Shown: positions 22,296-33,484, numbered from the stretch's first letter. The stretch: DNA of 64,000 nucleotides from Diabrotica undecimpunctata (GCF_040954645.1 NC_092806.1:129292952-129356951); one strand, 5' to 3'. The notes: generated from the letters alone by a model not told the origin. Numbers and translations are program-made.

Positions 22296-23961
22296 TTCTT
22301 CTTCTTCTTCTTATGATGCCTATCCGTTCCGAAAGTTGGCGATCAACATGGCTATCCTAACTTTGCTTGCTGCTATTCTGAATAGTTCGGTTGTCGATGT
22401 ATTAAACCACTTTCTCAGGTTTTGAGGCCAAGATATTCTTCTTCTCCCCGGTCCTCTCTTTCTAAATACCTTGCCCTGAAGAATGAGTTGCAACAAGCCG
22501 TATCTCCGTTCATTCCTCATAACATGGCCAAGATATTCTAGTTTACGCTCTTTGATGGTGTTAATAATCTCGCATTCCTTGTCTACTCTACGTAGGACCT
22601 CAACATTAGTCACACTATCCACTAATGAAATTCTTAAAATACGTCTGTAACACCACATCTCGAATGCCTCGAGTTTTCTTAAAGAAGCTTCGGAAAGTGT
22701 CCAGGCCTCTACTCCGTATAATAACGTAGAAAATATATAGCATCTAATGAGAGAGATTTTGGTAGCAAGTGGTAAATCGTGACTTCTGAAAAGAAACTTC
22801 ATCATTATGAACGCCGATCTCGCTTTTCCTATGCGTTGTTTTATTTCACTGGAGTGATCCCATTGGCTGTTAATGTTGGTACCAAGGTATGTGTAGCTGT
22901 CCACTCTGTCAATTGGATGTTGGTTAACCAAAAGATGTGTATTTAATATTTCGCGCTTACTGACTACCATGTACTTTGTTTTCTTCGTATTAAGATCAAG
23001 TCCGTGTTCTCTACTTATATCTGATATACGCGACATTATTCTTTGCAAACCGTCCAGACTATCCGCAAAAACTTTTGTGTCGTCGGCATATCTAATGTTG
23101 TTTAGACGTATTCCGTTGACTAATACGCCTTCTTGTAGTTCGCCTAGCGCTTGCTCGAAGATATATTCAGAGTATATATTAAATAACACCGGGGATAGAA
23201 TGCATCCTTGCCTCACTCCTCTATCTATGGAGACTGCCTCTGTCAATTGGTCATCCACTTTAATATTGGCTGTTTGGTTGTAATATAAATTATAGATGAT
23301 TCTTAAGTCCCTATCATCTAACCCCACTTCTTTCAAGATGTTTATAAGTTTATCATGCTTTACTCTATCAAATGCCTTTTTGTAGTCGATAAAACAAGTA
23401 TACACATCACAGTTAACATCCCTGCATCTTTGCACAAGCACTTGGACAGCGAATAGAGCCTCTCGGGTGCCTAAGGAATCGCGGAATTCAAACTGCGTCC
23501 ATGATACTTGTTCTTCGCATTTTTTATATATTCTGCCGTGTATCACTTTCAAGAACGTTTTAAGTAAGTGGCTCATTAGGCTAATTGTTCTGTAGCCTTC
23601 GCATGTCTTGGCATTTACTTTTTTTGGTATGGTCACGAAGGTCGACTTTAACCAGCTTTGGGGTATTTTTCCAGTTACGTATATGTTGTTGAATACAGTT
23701 GTTATTCATTTTATTCCCTGTTCATCCATAAGTTTTAGGAATTCTGCACAAAACTCGTCAGGCCCTACCGCTTTACCATCTTTAGTTCTTTTAATAGCTG
23801 ACGTGACTTCTTCAATGGTAATCGGGGGTCCTGTTTGGCACTCAGTGTCTTCAATGGTATTCTGCCTTTCATCTGCAAAAGTTACTTCCACATAATTCTT
23901 CCAAGTGTCTAGTTTTTCTTTCACAGTTAACAGTGGTTTGCCTTGGTTATCTGCCAAACAC
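22296..23961 (-). mobile_element. Group A RTE-like insertion nested inside an older RTE, perfect 12-bp target duplication
   Basis: On the minus strand a single frame runs from 23961 to the stop at 22320 with only one internal stop (TGA at 23703-23705). It contains LDTWKNYVEVTFADERQ, DGKAVGPDEFCAEFLKLM, FVTIPKKVNAKTCEGYRTIS, FEFRDSLGTREALFAV, FIDYKKAFDRVKHD, DRGVRQGCILSPVLFNIYSE and NIRYADDTKVF (YADD codons 23079-23090). The tail follows: LLYGVEAWTLSE, LEAFEMWCYRRILRISL, KLEYLGHVMRNE, GRRRISWPQNLRKW. The 3' end is ATAAGAAGAAGAAGAAG at 22296. ATTAGGGAGCCC flanks both sides exactly (22284-22295, 23962-23973). The endonuclease is missing. Confidence 0.95.
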
Positions 23962-23973
23962 ATTAGGGAGCCC

Positions 23974-24560
23974 AAGTATACAAATCTCTCTACCACTTCG
24001 AAATTCGCAACTATATATGTGCGGTATTCAGTATATGTGCGGTAGATTATTATTTGTATACGATCATTATTTTTGTTTTTCCGGTGTGTGAAGTCCAAAT
24101 TCTTCGCTTATCCGGCTTAGCTGTTCAGTGATGGTAACTGTTTCGATTATTTTGTATACTGCTGAAATAATTGTATATACCTACTGGTGCCAGCTGTTGA
24201 TTTCGAATTTATATTGTTATTTGTGCCTTTTTTGATCTGCGGTCATAAGTTTCATTTTCTCATATTTCGCACAGTAGTTATTTAAGTTTTCAACCAGCTT
24301 TTGAAGTACTATATCTGATGCTGCACAAGAACTGCATCGTCAGGACATCAAATCATTTTTCCTTGCGTCTACTCCATTTATTTTTATTCTCTTGCATTTC
24401 TTTTTAGAACGACAAAAACCTCGTTCCCGAAAATACGTTAAATAGGATATGGGAAGGGACGCAACATTATCGCACGCTTTTCTTCTCTTTTTTCTTTAAT
24501 TTGGCTTGCATACCAGTCTATCGCACTCTATTTAGTATTCTTTTATTGACTTTTTCTTTT
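23974..24560 (-). pseudogene. Older RTE-like element, pre-tail part and a degraded RT fragment
   Basis: Reading minus, VANFEVVERFVYLGS (24040-23974) joins in frame with the tail on the far side of the nested insertion. Upstream, SRISEEFGLHT near 24100 is the GL.LN.KKTK region. Between about 24190 and 24560 a degraded RT stretch shows a QGC.LSP.LFNVFS-like CVPSHILFNVFS, and DDAVLV followed by LQKLVENLNNYCAKYEK in shifting frames. It may be part of the same element or a separate fragment. Confidence 0.6.
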
Positions 24561-24839
24561 CAATAAAGATTTTCTATAATAATCGTATCATTTTTATCTA
24601 AGCTTTTATCGTTTTTATCGCATTACGTCCAATACTTTCATTTAAGTTCTATGATGGGCTCGAACGAAAGCTTTTACGAAATCTATAGATGTTGGCTGAG
24701 CCGGGAAACTTGGTTGGTTTTCAGTCTATTATTGCGGCTTTTTTCTCGTTTATTAGGTAAGGACTTCTATATCTGTTGCTAGTTTGATCCAGTAATACTT
24801 CATTCTCATTAAGATTCTTTACTTTCTGTAGAAACTTTT
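24561..24839. other. No feature recognised
   Basis: Pyrimidine-rich on the plus strand, continuous in composition with the retroelement debris on either side. No motif could be assigned. Confidence 0.3.
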
Positions 24840-25335
24840 CTTTAAAGAATATCTTTCATATTTTTTATATATTTTTCTATTATCTCAGTATTTTTCTATT
24901 CGTTTTTATACATTCTAGTTTTAAGTTTAAAACCCTTTCCGCGTTTATTCACTATTTGGTACAATTTTCTAGCTTCTTTGGCCTATTTGTTACCTATTTA
25001 TACTCTTATACTCTCCTGTCTGCCTTGTTCTATTTCTTTGTTCTGTCTTAGTTTTTTTCTATTCGTCTTTGAACATTGTAGCTTTAGCTTTAAAACCCTT
25101 TCCGCTTGTTTTCAGTTGTTGGTACAATTTTCTAGCTTCTCTTGCTTATTTATTACCTACTTATACTCTTATACTCCTCTGTCCGTCTTGTTCTATTTCT
25201 TTGTTGCATTATTTCTCTATATACGACATTTTCTCTCTTATATTCTGACATTCTACATCAAACTATTATAATCCTTATAGTACTCATTTTCGGTGTTTTT
25301 TCGTTGTATCATAGTTTTCTTTAGATACTTTTTGT
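24840..25335 (-). pseudogene. Group C RTE-like linker region, duplicated
   Basis: The minus strand reads ARETRKLYQQLKTSGKGF and KAKATMFKDE, matching ETRKFYQKLNKSRKEF in the group C element at 47620. The same segment occurs a second time, upstream in plus coordinates, as KIVPNSE.TRKGFKLKTRM. An ERDIEKEY-like lysine-rich stretch surrounds both. Frames are broken and no RT core is attached. Confidence 0.6.
24891..25206. repeat. 163-bp tandem duplication inside retroelement linker
   Basis: Unit one is 24891-25053 and unit two is 25054 to about 25206. Anchors AACCCTTTCC, ACAATTTTCTAGCTTCT and CTTGTTCTATTTCTTTG all recur with an offset of exactly 163 bases. The copies differ at many positions, so the duplication is old or arose before the element inserted. 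Confidence 0.85.
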
Positions 25336-26222
25336 ATGATTTTCTTACAGGTTTCACAACTTCATTTATATTCTCGCAAATTTTACGGTTTTAAATTTTT
25401 TTTTCTGTTCTAGATTCTGATTAATGATTTTTAAGTCGTTTACGCGAAGAAGAAAATCAGGAAGCCGGAGGGCCCGAATTTAATCCCCGACACTAACACC
25501 AGCCATTTTAAATTTTTAATTTAACTGAGTAACCACCGTACTCCGGAGGTCACGTAAAGCCGTCGGTCACTGCTACGTAAATGGTCATTAATCCATATTA
25601 GGGGCGCTTGCGCGAGCTTAAAATTCTAACACAAGACTTGAGCCTGAAAGTTACACGAACTTTACTTTTCACCATTTTCTTCTTGAGAATCACTGGAGAT
25701 TCTGACTATTAGCTTTCTTTCGACAAGATTGACGAGTTGGATTTACGTCTGATGTATACGTTTTTTTTATGTCTGATTGATATATGAGATAGAATCTGTC
25801 ATTTTCAATGTTTTGCTATCTCTGACACGATTTCCATTTATACATACGAGTATATATAAACGGAAATCAACAGTGGCTTAAACTACGTGTCAGTTAACAC
25901 AGAATTGACTGTAACATACTAAAAAACTCTTGTGCCTTAGTGGACCACTACTTGAAGACAGAACATAACTTTGACTTTAATAATTTAAAAATCTTGGAAC
26001 AAGTTGATAATTATAAAAATCGACTTTTCCTTGAAATAGTACATAAAATTTGTTTAATTTACTAATGGTTTTTAAAATAGTTTTTAAGATGTTTAGCAGT
26101 TTAGATATACTAACAAAACCAATTTTATTTGAAGCTCTTGATAAAGATTATAAACACAATTGAAAGCTTGACATAAAGAATAGTTTACCAATAGCCCCTT
26201 TTATTGACTCCAACCCATAAAA

Positions 26223-26225
<3 letters not shown>
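25336..26225. other. Mostly featureless, with a GC-richer patch
   Basis: At 25450-25640 the sequence is GC-richer with CCGGAGGGCCC, CTCCGGAGGTCACGTAAAG and GGGGCGCTTGCGCGAGC. It may be an untranslated part of a retroelement. The rest is AT-rich with no motif. Confidence 0.3.

Positions 26226-26320
<95 letters not shown>
26226..26320. repeat. (TA)n microsatellite
   Basis: About 95 bases of alternating AT with a single G interruption near 26284. Confidence 0.98.
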
Positions 26321-26321
<1 letters not shown>

Positions 26322-27085
26322 CTTGACAAAAACAAAACCGCAAACTAATGCTATGTTCTAATGTTTCTTGAACTCACTATTTTATAAAAACTGACCAACT
26401 TTCTACATAATACAAATAAGTATCGGCTTCTTAGCTAAGAATAACACTTCTTTGTTACATTGGAAATGAAAACGCGGAAGTAAAACTTCAACCACATATG
26501 CTCGCTCCCACATGCTTTTTATAAATCTTCAAACGCTCCCACGGCTTAGATCTTTTCAGGTTAGTTTGACTTGAATAAAATAAACTTTAACTATTCCCAC
26601 ATCTTTCGTAGACCAACAGTCTGGCAAGTTCAGATTCAGAAATTATATTTTTGCTATATTCTAAATAAATCCTTGAAACATTGGCGTTCTATTTTTTTAT
26701 AATGTAATAAGTTTTAAAAGATATAATTATGAAAATAAAATATTGAAACAAAATGGACAAGGTATGTAATACTGAAAAGAGTACAGGTAGAGGAATAAAT
26801 ATTATTAAACTTGACGTTAAGATGACAATAATTATCTTGATTGATAAGCCTAACTAAATGGGATATATGTAGTATCATAAGAAAGAGATACGTCATGTAG
26901 TAATAATTGAAATACCTATTAGTAAGGAAACGGTACTAAATAATTACAGATTCAAGTAAATCATATACAATCCCAAAATATACAGATGACCCAGAAACAT
27001 TTATAAGATTTACTTAACAAACAATGTTAATTACTGCCGATCACTGCAACTCTCAACCAATGGCAAAAAGGCTAAACATCTCCTT
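26321..27085. other. No gene seen
   Basis: AT-rich DNA leading up to the target site of the next retroelement. Confidence 0.4.
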
Positions 27086-27093
27086 AGAGCGAA

Positions 27094-28810
27094 AAAAGTG
27101 AAAAAAAAAGTGAAAGAACTTGCAGGTACACAAAAACGTAAGCAGCCAAATACCCTGTATAATGTCAACGGAAACATAATAACAGAACTAGAAGAACAGT
27201 TAAAGACATGGAAAAACTATATTGAAGAACTCTTTGCAGATGATAGACAACAATCTGAGCTAAGTAACATACAAGGAGACGAAGGTCCAGAAATAACGGA
27301 AGAAGAAGTAATGTACGCACTAAAAAGAATGAAAAATGGTAAAGCCCCAGGTCCAGATGAAATACCAACGGAAATCCTTAAACTAATAGAAAAAGACTCG
27401 ATTCACATTTTAGTTAAACTTTTCAATAGCATTTATACATCAGGAAAAATACCACAAGAATGGCTTTTATCCACCTTTGTTACTATACCAAAAAAGATAA
27501 ATGCCAAACAATGCAGTGATTACCGTACAATCAGTCTGATGAGCCATGTACTGAAAATATTTCTGAAAATTATACACTCTAGAGTACACAGAAAACTGGA
27601 AATGGACATCATTAATACCCAGTTTGGATTCCGAAATGGACTTGGAACAAGAGAGGCGTTGTTTGCACTGAACGTTATGTCTCAAAGATGTCTTGACATA
27701 AATCAAGATGTATTCATGTGTTTCATAGATTACAACAAGGCCTTTGATAAAGTGCGGCGTGATCACCTAATCAGACTCCTAACAGAAAAGAATTTAGATA
27801 AACGAGACATCCGACTAATAGCAAATATGTACTACAATCAGAAAGCAGTAGTGAGAGTAGAGAATAATACCACTGAAGAAATTGAAATAAAGCGAGGTGT
27901 GAGACAAGGGTGTATACTGTCACCAACCCTGTTTAATCTCTATTCCGAAGACGTAATGAATAGAACACTCTCTGAGCCAGCCGTAGGTATTAAAATAAAT
28001 GGTGTTAGATTAAATAATCTGAGATTTGCCGACGACACCGTTCTGATCGCAGAAACACTTGAAGAGCTACAGATATTGGTGAATAAGATAGCAGAATGCA
28101 GCGAAGAATATGGACTATCTTTGAACATAAAGAAAACTAAATTTATGGTAATATCGAAATCAACACAAAATGTCCAAAATTTATATTTACACAATGAAAT
28201 TATCGATCGAGTTAGCAAATACAAATATTTACGCACTTTTATAAATGAAGACAACGATAGCTCAGCAGAAATCAAAATAAGAATAGAAAAAGCCAGATCC
28301 ATATTCACTAAAATGAAGAGAGTGTTCTGCGGAAGAGATTTGAGCCTTGAAATGAAACTTCGCCTGATGAGATGTTACGTACTTTCTGTGCTGTTCTACG
28401 GAATGGAGTCATGGACGTTGAAAAAGATTGATACCAAAAAATTAGAGGCATTTGAACTGTGGATGTATCGCAGAATCCTGAGAATATCATGGACCGAGAG
28501 AGTCACAAATGTCGAGGTCTTGAGAAGAATGAATAAAGAAAAGGAAGTCATATTTACGATCAAAAAACGAAAACTGCAATACTTGGGACACATTACAAGA
28601 GGCGAAAGATATGAACTGCTTCGAATAATTATGCAAAGGAAAATAGCAGGAAAAAGGTCCATAGGAAGAAGACGAAACTCCTGGCTAAAGAATCTACGGG
28701 AATGGTATAGCTGTAGCAGCAACGAATTGTTTCGGTCAGCAGTTTCGAAAATACGTATAGGCCTGATGATCGCCAACCTTCGGAACGAAGATGGCACTTG
28801 AAGAAGAAGA
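27094..28810 (+). mobile_element. 5'-truncated group A RTE-like insertion, youngest-looking copy
   Basis: The insertion runs from just before the long open frame to the (GAA)4 tail. AGAGCGAA is present at 27086-27093 and again at 28811-28818. The 3' terminus is complete: GATCGCCAACCTTCGG, then GATGGCACTTGAAGAAGAAG. The endonuclease half is absent, typical of aborted reverse transcription. Confidence 0.92.
27098..28801 (+). CDS. Reverse transcriptase with C-terminal tail, open over 567 codons (endonuclease missing)
   Basis: The frame is uninterrupted from ATG 27098 to the stop at 28799-28801. That ATG is simply the first in the truncated copy, not the element's original start. Blocks in order: LKTWKNYIEELFADDRQ; MKNGKAPGPDEIPTEILKL; FVTIPKKINAKQCSDYRTIS; TQFGFRNGLGTREALFAL; FIDYNKAFDKVRRDHL (first aspartate); KRGVRQGCILSPTLFNLYSE; LRFADDTVLIAE (FADD at residues 310-313); SLNIKKTKFMVIS; then the tail LFYGMESWTLKK, KLEAFELWMYRRILRISW, KLQYLGHITRGERYE, GRRRNSWLKNLREW and IGLMIANLRNEDG. 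All RT catalytic residues are present. Without promoter, start and endonuclease it is not an autonomous element, although the RT itself shows no lesion. Confidence 0.9.
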   Translation: MKKKVKELAGTQKRKQPNTLYNVNGNIITELEEQLKTWKNYIEELFADDRQQSELSNIQGDEGPEITEEEVMYALKRMKNGKAPGPDEIPTEILKLIEKDSIHILVKLFNSIYTSGKIPQEWLLSTFVTIPKKINAKQCSDYRTISLMSHVLKIFLKIIHSRVHRKLEMDIINTQFGFRNGLGTREALFALNVMSQRCLDINQDVFMCFIDYNKAFDKVRRDHLIRLLTEKNLDKRDIRLIANMYYNQKAVVRVENNTTEEIEIKRGVRQGCILSPTLFNLYSEDVMNRTLSEPAVGIKINGVRLNNLRFADDTVLIAETLEELQILVNKIAECSEEYGLSLNIKKTKFMVISKSTQNVQNLYLHNEIIDRVSKYKYLRTFINEDNDSSAEIKIRIEKARSIFTKMKRVFCGRDLSLEMKLRLMRCYVLSVLFYGMESWTLKKIDTKKLEAFELWMYRRILRISWTERVTNVEVLRRMNKEKEVIFTIKKRKLQYLGHITRGERYELLRIIMQRKIAGKRSIGRRRNSWLKNLREWYSCSSNELFRSAVSKIRIGLMIANLRNEDGT

Positions 28811-28818
28811 AGAGCGAA

Positions 28819-30655
28819 CTACACTTTGTACCTATTCAATACGAATTATTAATGAACCAATTAAATAATTCTGAAAATTAAAAACAAATATGCCATTCGC
28901 TATTCTTAGAGGGAGTCGTCATGACCTACGCCTTCATTCTTCCTAGAAGTGGAACTATATGGCCAAACCCTTTTCTATATTATCTTAGTAAATCCAATAT
29001 CTTTTTAAAAATATGTCTAAAGACACATTTCAAATTACCTTTTTTCACTATTGTTAAAGGGGTGCCATTCATCGGGTGTGTATTTGCAGCATGTTTAAAG
29101 TATCTCCCAATTATTTCCACACATTTCCTCAACCCATTCACGTTACATACTGCTGTTTTCTTTAGTCAAATATCCAGTTTCTAAAAAGGCAAAGTCCCGT
29201 TAACTCGAAATGGTTCCCTGTGCGTAACCCATAATTAGGGCTAATCTTGTTTGAACATTAAAATTACCCTTCTTCACAGCAATCTGAGCCCTAACTATCT
29301 AACTACCTCGAGACTAGTTTACTTTCGTCTTAATTTTTGCACAAAAAGGTTCAACTTGACCGGTAAGTTTATTTCATATTATCTATCTTATAAATATCCC
29401 TATAATTTAAATTATTTATTATTATCATCGACTTTGATGTCAATTCTGTTTTTCTCATCGTTTTGCCGTTGTTTCTGCTACCACAAACTACTGTAGTTCT
29501 GGTTTGGATTACCTGTCGCCCAACGGGCACCGTATTTTATCTTAAATTACTATAATTGGCTAACTATCGATTACGGTTACCAGCACCTATTTGCATTATT
29601 TGAAGCCTTTGTGACGACTGAAGCCCCGACCTTAGCATCGTTATTTGTGTAACCGTGTTACCATTGATCAGAGCATTTACCATCTCCCATTAGGCACACT
29701 CATCCACAGCCCAACCATGGTAGCTGTTGATGAGTGTGAAGATAAGTACTTCAGAAGCTTCTTTGGAAGGTTCAACTTCCCAGATCTGCTTGAAAATAAC
29801 TGTCGTTTTTTAATATCAAATACTCATCTTCATCACATGTTAATGTTTCTTTGTCATCTTTAGGGACCGTATTTATTCAGAATGCGGTACTAAATGTCTA
29901 TCAAAATCCAGGATAGGATATGCACATTTTTTGTTAATTCTTCCGATTGATGTCTTTATTATTTACAATACAAAAATGATAGTCATCTTGATGATTTTTT
30001 GGTTTTATCAAAACTATTGATACTCCAAATTTTAGGCAATTCTTTGTTTAAATCATGGTTTACATACCAAATGTGGAGCACAAGATACACCATGGTCTCC
30101 CAAGTGAACGCCAAAATAAGCAAAATAGGCCAGATAAGCTTTTTGCACAAAAGCATAAACAGGTTTTCTATGTTCTTAATATCAATATTTTTCTTATAAA
30201 ATGTTTTCTTATAAAGACTGAAAACTGTAAACTGAAACTTGTAAAGGATATAAGTACACATTAAGTATACAACCCAGGTGGTGAAGTGTGTTCATGGAGG
30301 TTCGGCAGATATCTAAAATTTATACTTTACGATCATGGGGATTTCTAAGTATCTAAAACAAGGGAATTTAATATTAAATTTAGGTGCGAATTTTATTAAA
30401 ACTATAAAATCGATTTTAAAAATTAGTTCCCAAATTTTTCCCAAGTTTACTTCGTTTACTGAATTTATTAAATCATTTTGTATATTAGGGAAAAGAGCAA
30501 CAAAACAAAATTGTCTGAATAAATTGTACAATTGTACAATTGTAAGTATACGATCATTTCGAGCAACGAAATTTCCTTTAGTTTTAGATGAAAGTGAATC
30601 ATCGTGATCTCTGAAGAATAGTCCCAGTTTCACAAGCCGAGAAGAAACTCTTAGG
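28819..30655. other. No recognised gene
   Basis: Several short frames on both strands (for example 29999-30264 plus, and 30313-30633 minus overlapping 30335-30607 plus), none with a recognisable domain. GTACAATTGTACAATTGTA near 30525 is a short palindromic doublet. Confidence 0.35.
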
Positions 30656-31196
30656 ACAGATTCACATGATAAGCGCTTAACGCGCGTTTTGATAACATGC
30701 GTTTATAACTTCATAGTAAATATATTTTATTCAGACCCTTCACATGCTAACGCGCGTTTTAATAAAGCGCGCGTTGAATGCTGCGCTGGCGCTCAACTGC
30801 CGGCAGCGCTCGAAAACGCATGCTTTTAGATAATTGGTTTTCTGTGTTACCGTTCAGTTAACCACGAGCTTTTGACCTATTTATTGTTCGCTTAATTCAT
30901 CCAGACATCGTCTGAATTATCTATAGATGACATTGAAAAACGTCCTGCGGTATGGGACATGACAACTAGCGTTTATTCAGATCTTAAGAAATGGGCTTGG
31001 AAAGAACTCGTCCTCATATTATGCGAAGGAGATGATAATGAAGAGAAAAGAAGAAATTTTAGTCGTTTCTGCTGTAAAATCAACGTTAAGACTGTTTCTA
31101 CGTTCATCTTCGACAAATGTAGAATTCAAACTGAATCAGAATTAGGGCAGCCGCGGTAACGCACATTCAACGCTTGACAAGCGGGCATCATCTGAA
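30656..31196. mobile_element. Harbinger-like non-autonomous element carrying a MADF-like remnant
   Basis: The ends are loosely inverted: GATTCACATGAT plus an AGCGCTT stretch at the left, and the inverse of GGTTCAGATGAT with CCGCTTG at the right (31166-31196). The left end is partly repeated internally: TTCACATG followed by TAACGCGCGTTTT occurs near 30670 and again near 30740. The body is GC-richer than its surroundings. A MADF-like frame inside fits PIF/Harbinger transposons, which often carry a MADF or Myb-like second protein. No target duplication was established. Confidence 0.5.
30902..31159 (+). pseudogene. MADF-like DNA-binding domain fragment
   Basis: Reading in the frame of ATG 30959 but upstream of it, the sequence is LSIDDIEKRPAVWDMTT, then SVYSDLKKWAWKELVLILCE and a charged stretch to the stop at 31159. 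The pattern ....I..RP.LWD......Y.D...K..AW.E........ is the MADF (Myb/SANT-like in Adf-1) signature. The domain lacks its normal N-terminal start, and the C-terminal helix (W..LR..F) is degenerate. It is probably the accessory DNA-binding protein of the surrounding element and not a host regulator. Confidence 0.6.
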
Positions 31197-32229
31197 CCAG
31201 CTATTAAATGTCCTAAAATGTATTAGTTGGTGGATTATTTCGTTATCGTTATAGTTACTAGGGAGTAAACTTAGTAATGTTTATAACGTATATTAATCGT
31301 TATTAGAAGCTATTTTAGGCTTGGTCATACTCAACTTATGTAATTTAAATAACATGCTCCTTATTAAGTGGTATACAAAATTGAAAAGCTGTATAGGACT
31401 TGTAAAGCATATATATAGCTGCAGTTGTTTTGTTAAAAATGTTCAATACATATTCAATCATTCCAATAGTACCTAACTATGTATTACTAAGAACGGATTA
31501 TTAATGGTTCGTTTTATTGATTAGAAGGTGAGTAGAATATAATGTATAACTAAATAGTATGTATCTAGTCAAAAGTACACATATTAATCAAATCAAATAA
31601 TGTTGTTAAAATAATGTAACACATTAGCAATCGCATCTCAGTCAAACATTTTACTCGGATATATTATAGTAAGTAATATATTAGGAAAGGTCAATGAACG
31701 CTGACCAAACTGACGTACTAAACGAGTTATTTGTATGTAGCGTTGATGCAACGATCTGTATCACATCATTTAGACACTGAATAGCAATTGCATGAAAGTC
31801 AATAATAATATATCGTATTTAGGTGGTGAGACTACTCTGTCATGACAGTAATTTTAAAAGGATACAACGTGTTACTCATATCCATGCACATTACGAATTT
31901 GTTTAGTTTTTTCAGTATTGTGTGTATACCGTAATGCATGACAGATTAGGAATTTTAGCGGTTTTTATCTGACTCTAGAAGCAGTTTCGCTGCAGGAGCA
32001 ACAAAAACACTAAGACCGTGAACATTATAAGGAGCAAAATTTAAGATTCTGTTATAAAGACACAGAACGAAACTCTACAAAAAAGAAGAAAGCCGAAAAT
32101 CATGGAACAAAAAGACGATATAGAAACAAAACTCAGATAAATACGGAGAAAAACATAAATTAATAAAGAACAAAATGAAATTACTATTTTTATTGGGAAT
32201 AAGCCACAATTTAAGTTAAATAAGTTCCA
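31197..32229. other. No gene seen
   Basis: AT-rich DNA. Nothing recognised on either strand. Confidence 0.4.
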
Positions 32230-32545
32230 GAGAGAAGATACCATGCACCGATCACTAAATCGTGTTGCACAGAATGGGGGAAGACGAAGAAATTATGACC
32301 AACATTAAAAGGAGGAAGGCAGCATATTTTGAGGCACATACTTAGAAATGGTAAATCCGAGTTGTTGCAGCTGATTATCCAGAGTAAAATCGAAGAAAAG
32401 AGGGGTCCTGGTAGACGACAAATATCCTGGCTGAAAAACATTCGCGACTAGACCGGTTTAAACACAAAGCGGCTTTTAAGAAAAGCAGAAGATAAACACG
32501 AATTTGAAATGGTTATAGCCATACTTCATTATTATTGGAGTCGGC
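32230..32545 (+). pseudogene. Group A RTE-like tail fragment with 3' end
   Basis: Two frames give DHITNRVVLHRMGEDEEIMTN-type pattern and then HILRHILRNGKSELLQLII, EKRGPGRRQISWLKNIRD, with a stop for the final tryptophan, and HEFEMVIAILHYYW. It ends GTCGGCACTAGAAGAAGAAG at about 32529-32548, the group A terminus. It is closest to the minus-strand fragment at 13640-13945. Confidence 0.75.
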
Positions 32546-32764
32546 ACTAGAAGAAGAAGATGAGGAAGGAGCAGTTTATGAGTAATACTTAATTTATTAT
32601 AATTTTTTAATTAAAATATTCCAATTATTCTAGTTATAATTGATCATGTCAAGCATTATATATTGATGGAAGCTCTAAGAGATATTGGTTTGTAGGAATT
32701 TGTACTGAAGTAAACAATATCAGTTTTAATATACGTATGAAATTACACTATGACTTTCCTCTAA

Positions 32765-33175
32765 GTAGCTGAAACGTGGACCCTTAAAACATCAAGAGTA
32801 AATAAATTGGAGGCATTTGAAATGTGGACCTACCGGAAAATACTCAAGATTTCATTGAGATCGCATAAGTCAAAAGAAGAAGTGCTACATAAAATAGTCG
32901 AGAAACGAGAATTTTTCAACGCAGTGAAAGTTAGAAAAACATCATAACTAGGCTACGTATCTACTGAAAATAATAAATGTCAATATGCTCAACTGATAAA
33001 GAAAGGAAAGATCGCGGGAGATAGAGGACTAGAAAGGACAAGACTATAGTGGCTAACAAACATCTGACAATGAACAGGGCTAATTTTAAATAGCTAATAA
33101 GAACAGCTAAAGGCAAAGAAGAGTTTGTAATTGTAGTAGTCAACGTTCATTGAGGAGAGGGCTCTTTAAGAAGAA
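32765..33175 (+). pseudogene. Group A-like RTE tail fragment
   Basis: Reads AETWTLKTSRVNKLEAFEMW, TYRKILKISLRS, SKEEVLHKIVEKREFFNAVK, a stop before LGYVSTENNK, then QLIKKGKIAGDRGLERT. The end GGGCTCTTTAAGAAGAAAAA near 33157 resembles the GGCACTTGAAGAAG terminus. Several stops. Confidence 0.7.
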
Positions 33176-33179
33176 AAAT

Positions 33180-33480
33180 TAAAAGCACAGACTCTTAGTA
33201 TTAAAATAGGAGTAAGGCGTGGATGCATTTTGTCGCCCCAGCTTTTTAATGTTTACTCTGAGAGAATTTTCAGAAATACACTTTCCGAAAAATAAAAAGG
33301 AATAATTGTGAATAGTATTCAATATTTGCGATATGCCGACGACACAGTACTCCTAGCTTCTAGTCAAGAAGATCTACAAATACTTTTTGACAGTGTCGTT
33401 GAAAGCTGTAAAGAAGTAGGTCTGGATCGGAACATACCGAAAACCCAAATACTCGTAATAAATATACAACAGAATATAAA
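33180..33480 (+). pseudogene. RTE-like RT fragment running into a TA repeat
   Basis: Reads SIKIGVRRGCILSPQLFNVYSE, RIFRNTLSEK, a stop, then IQYLRYADDTVLLASSQEDL (YADD near 33334-33345) and VGLDRNIPKTQILVI. It is cut at 33485 by a (TA)n run. Only the palm region survives. The adjacent tail at 32765-33175 lies upstream, so the two are from different insertions or rearranged. Confidence 0.75.
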
Positions 33481-33483
33481 ACC

Positions 33484-33484
<1 letters not shown>

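Noticed and set aside
24978..25324. Plus-strand hydrophobic open frames resembling membrane proteins
   Set aside because: They are the antisense of a lysine-rich retroelement linker on the minus strand; pyrimidine-rich DNA yields Phe/Leu/Ser-rich frames.
27940..28797. Long minus-strand open frames opposite the intact RT
   Set aside because: Antisense shadows of the 27098-28801 coding frame, with no recognised motifs.
30313..30633. Overlapping open frames on both strands (106 and 90 codons)
   Set aside because: AT-rich composition, no recognised domain and no repeat partner. Too weak to call a gene.
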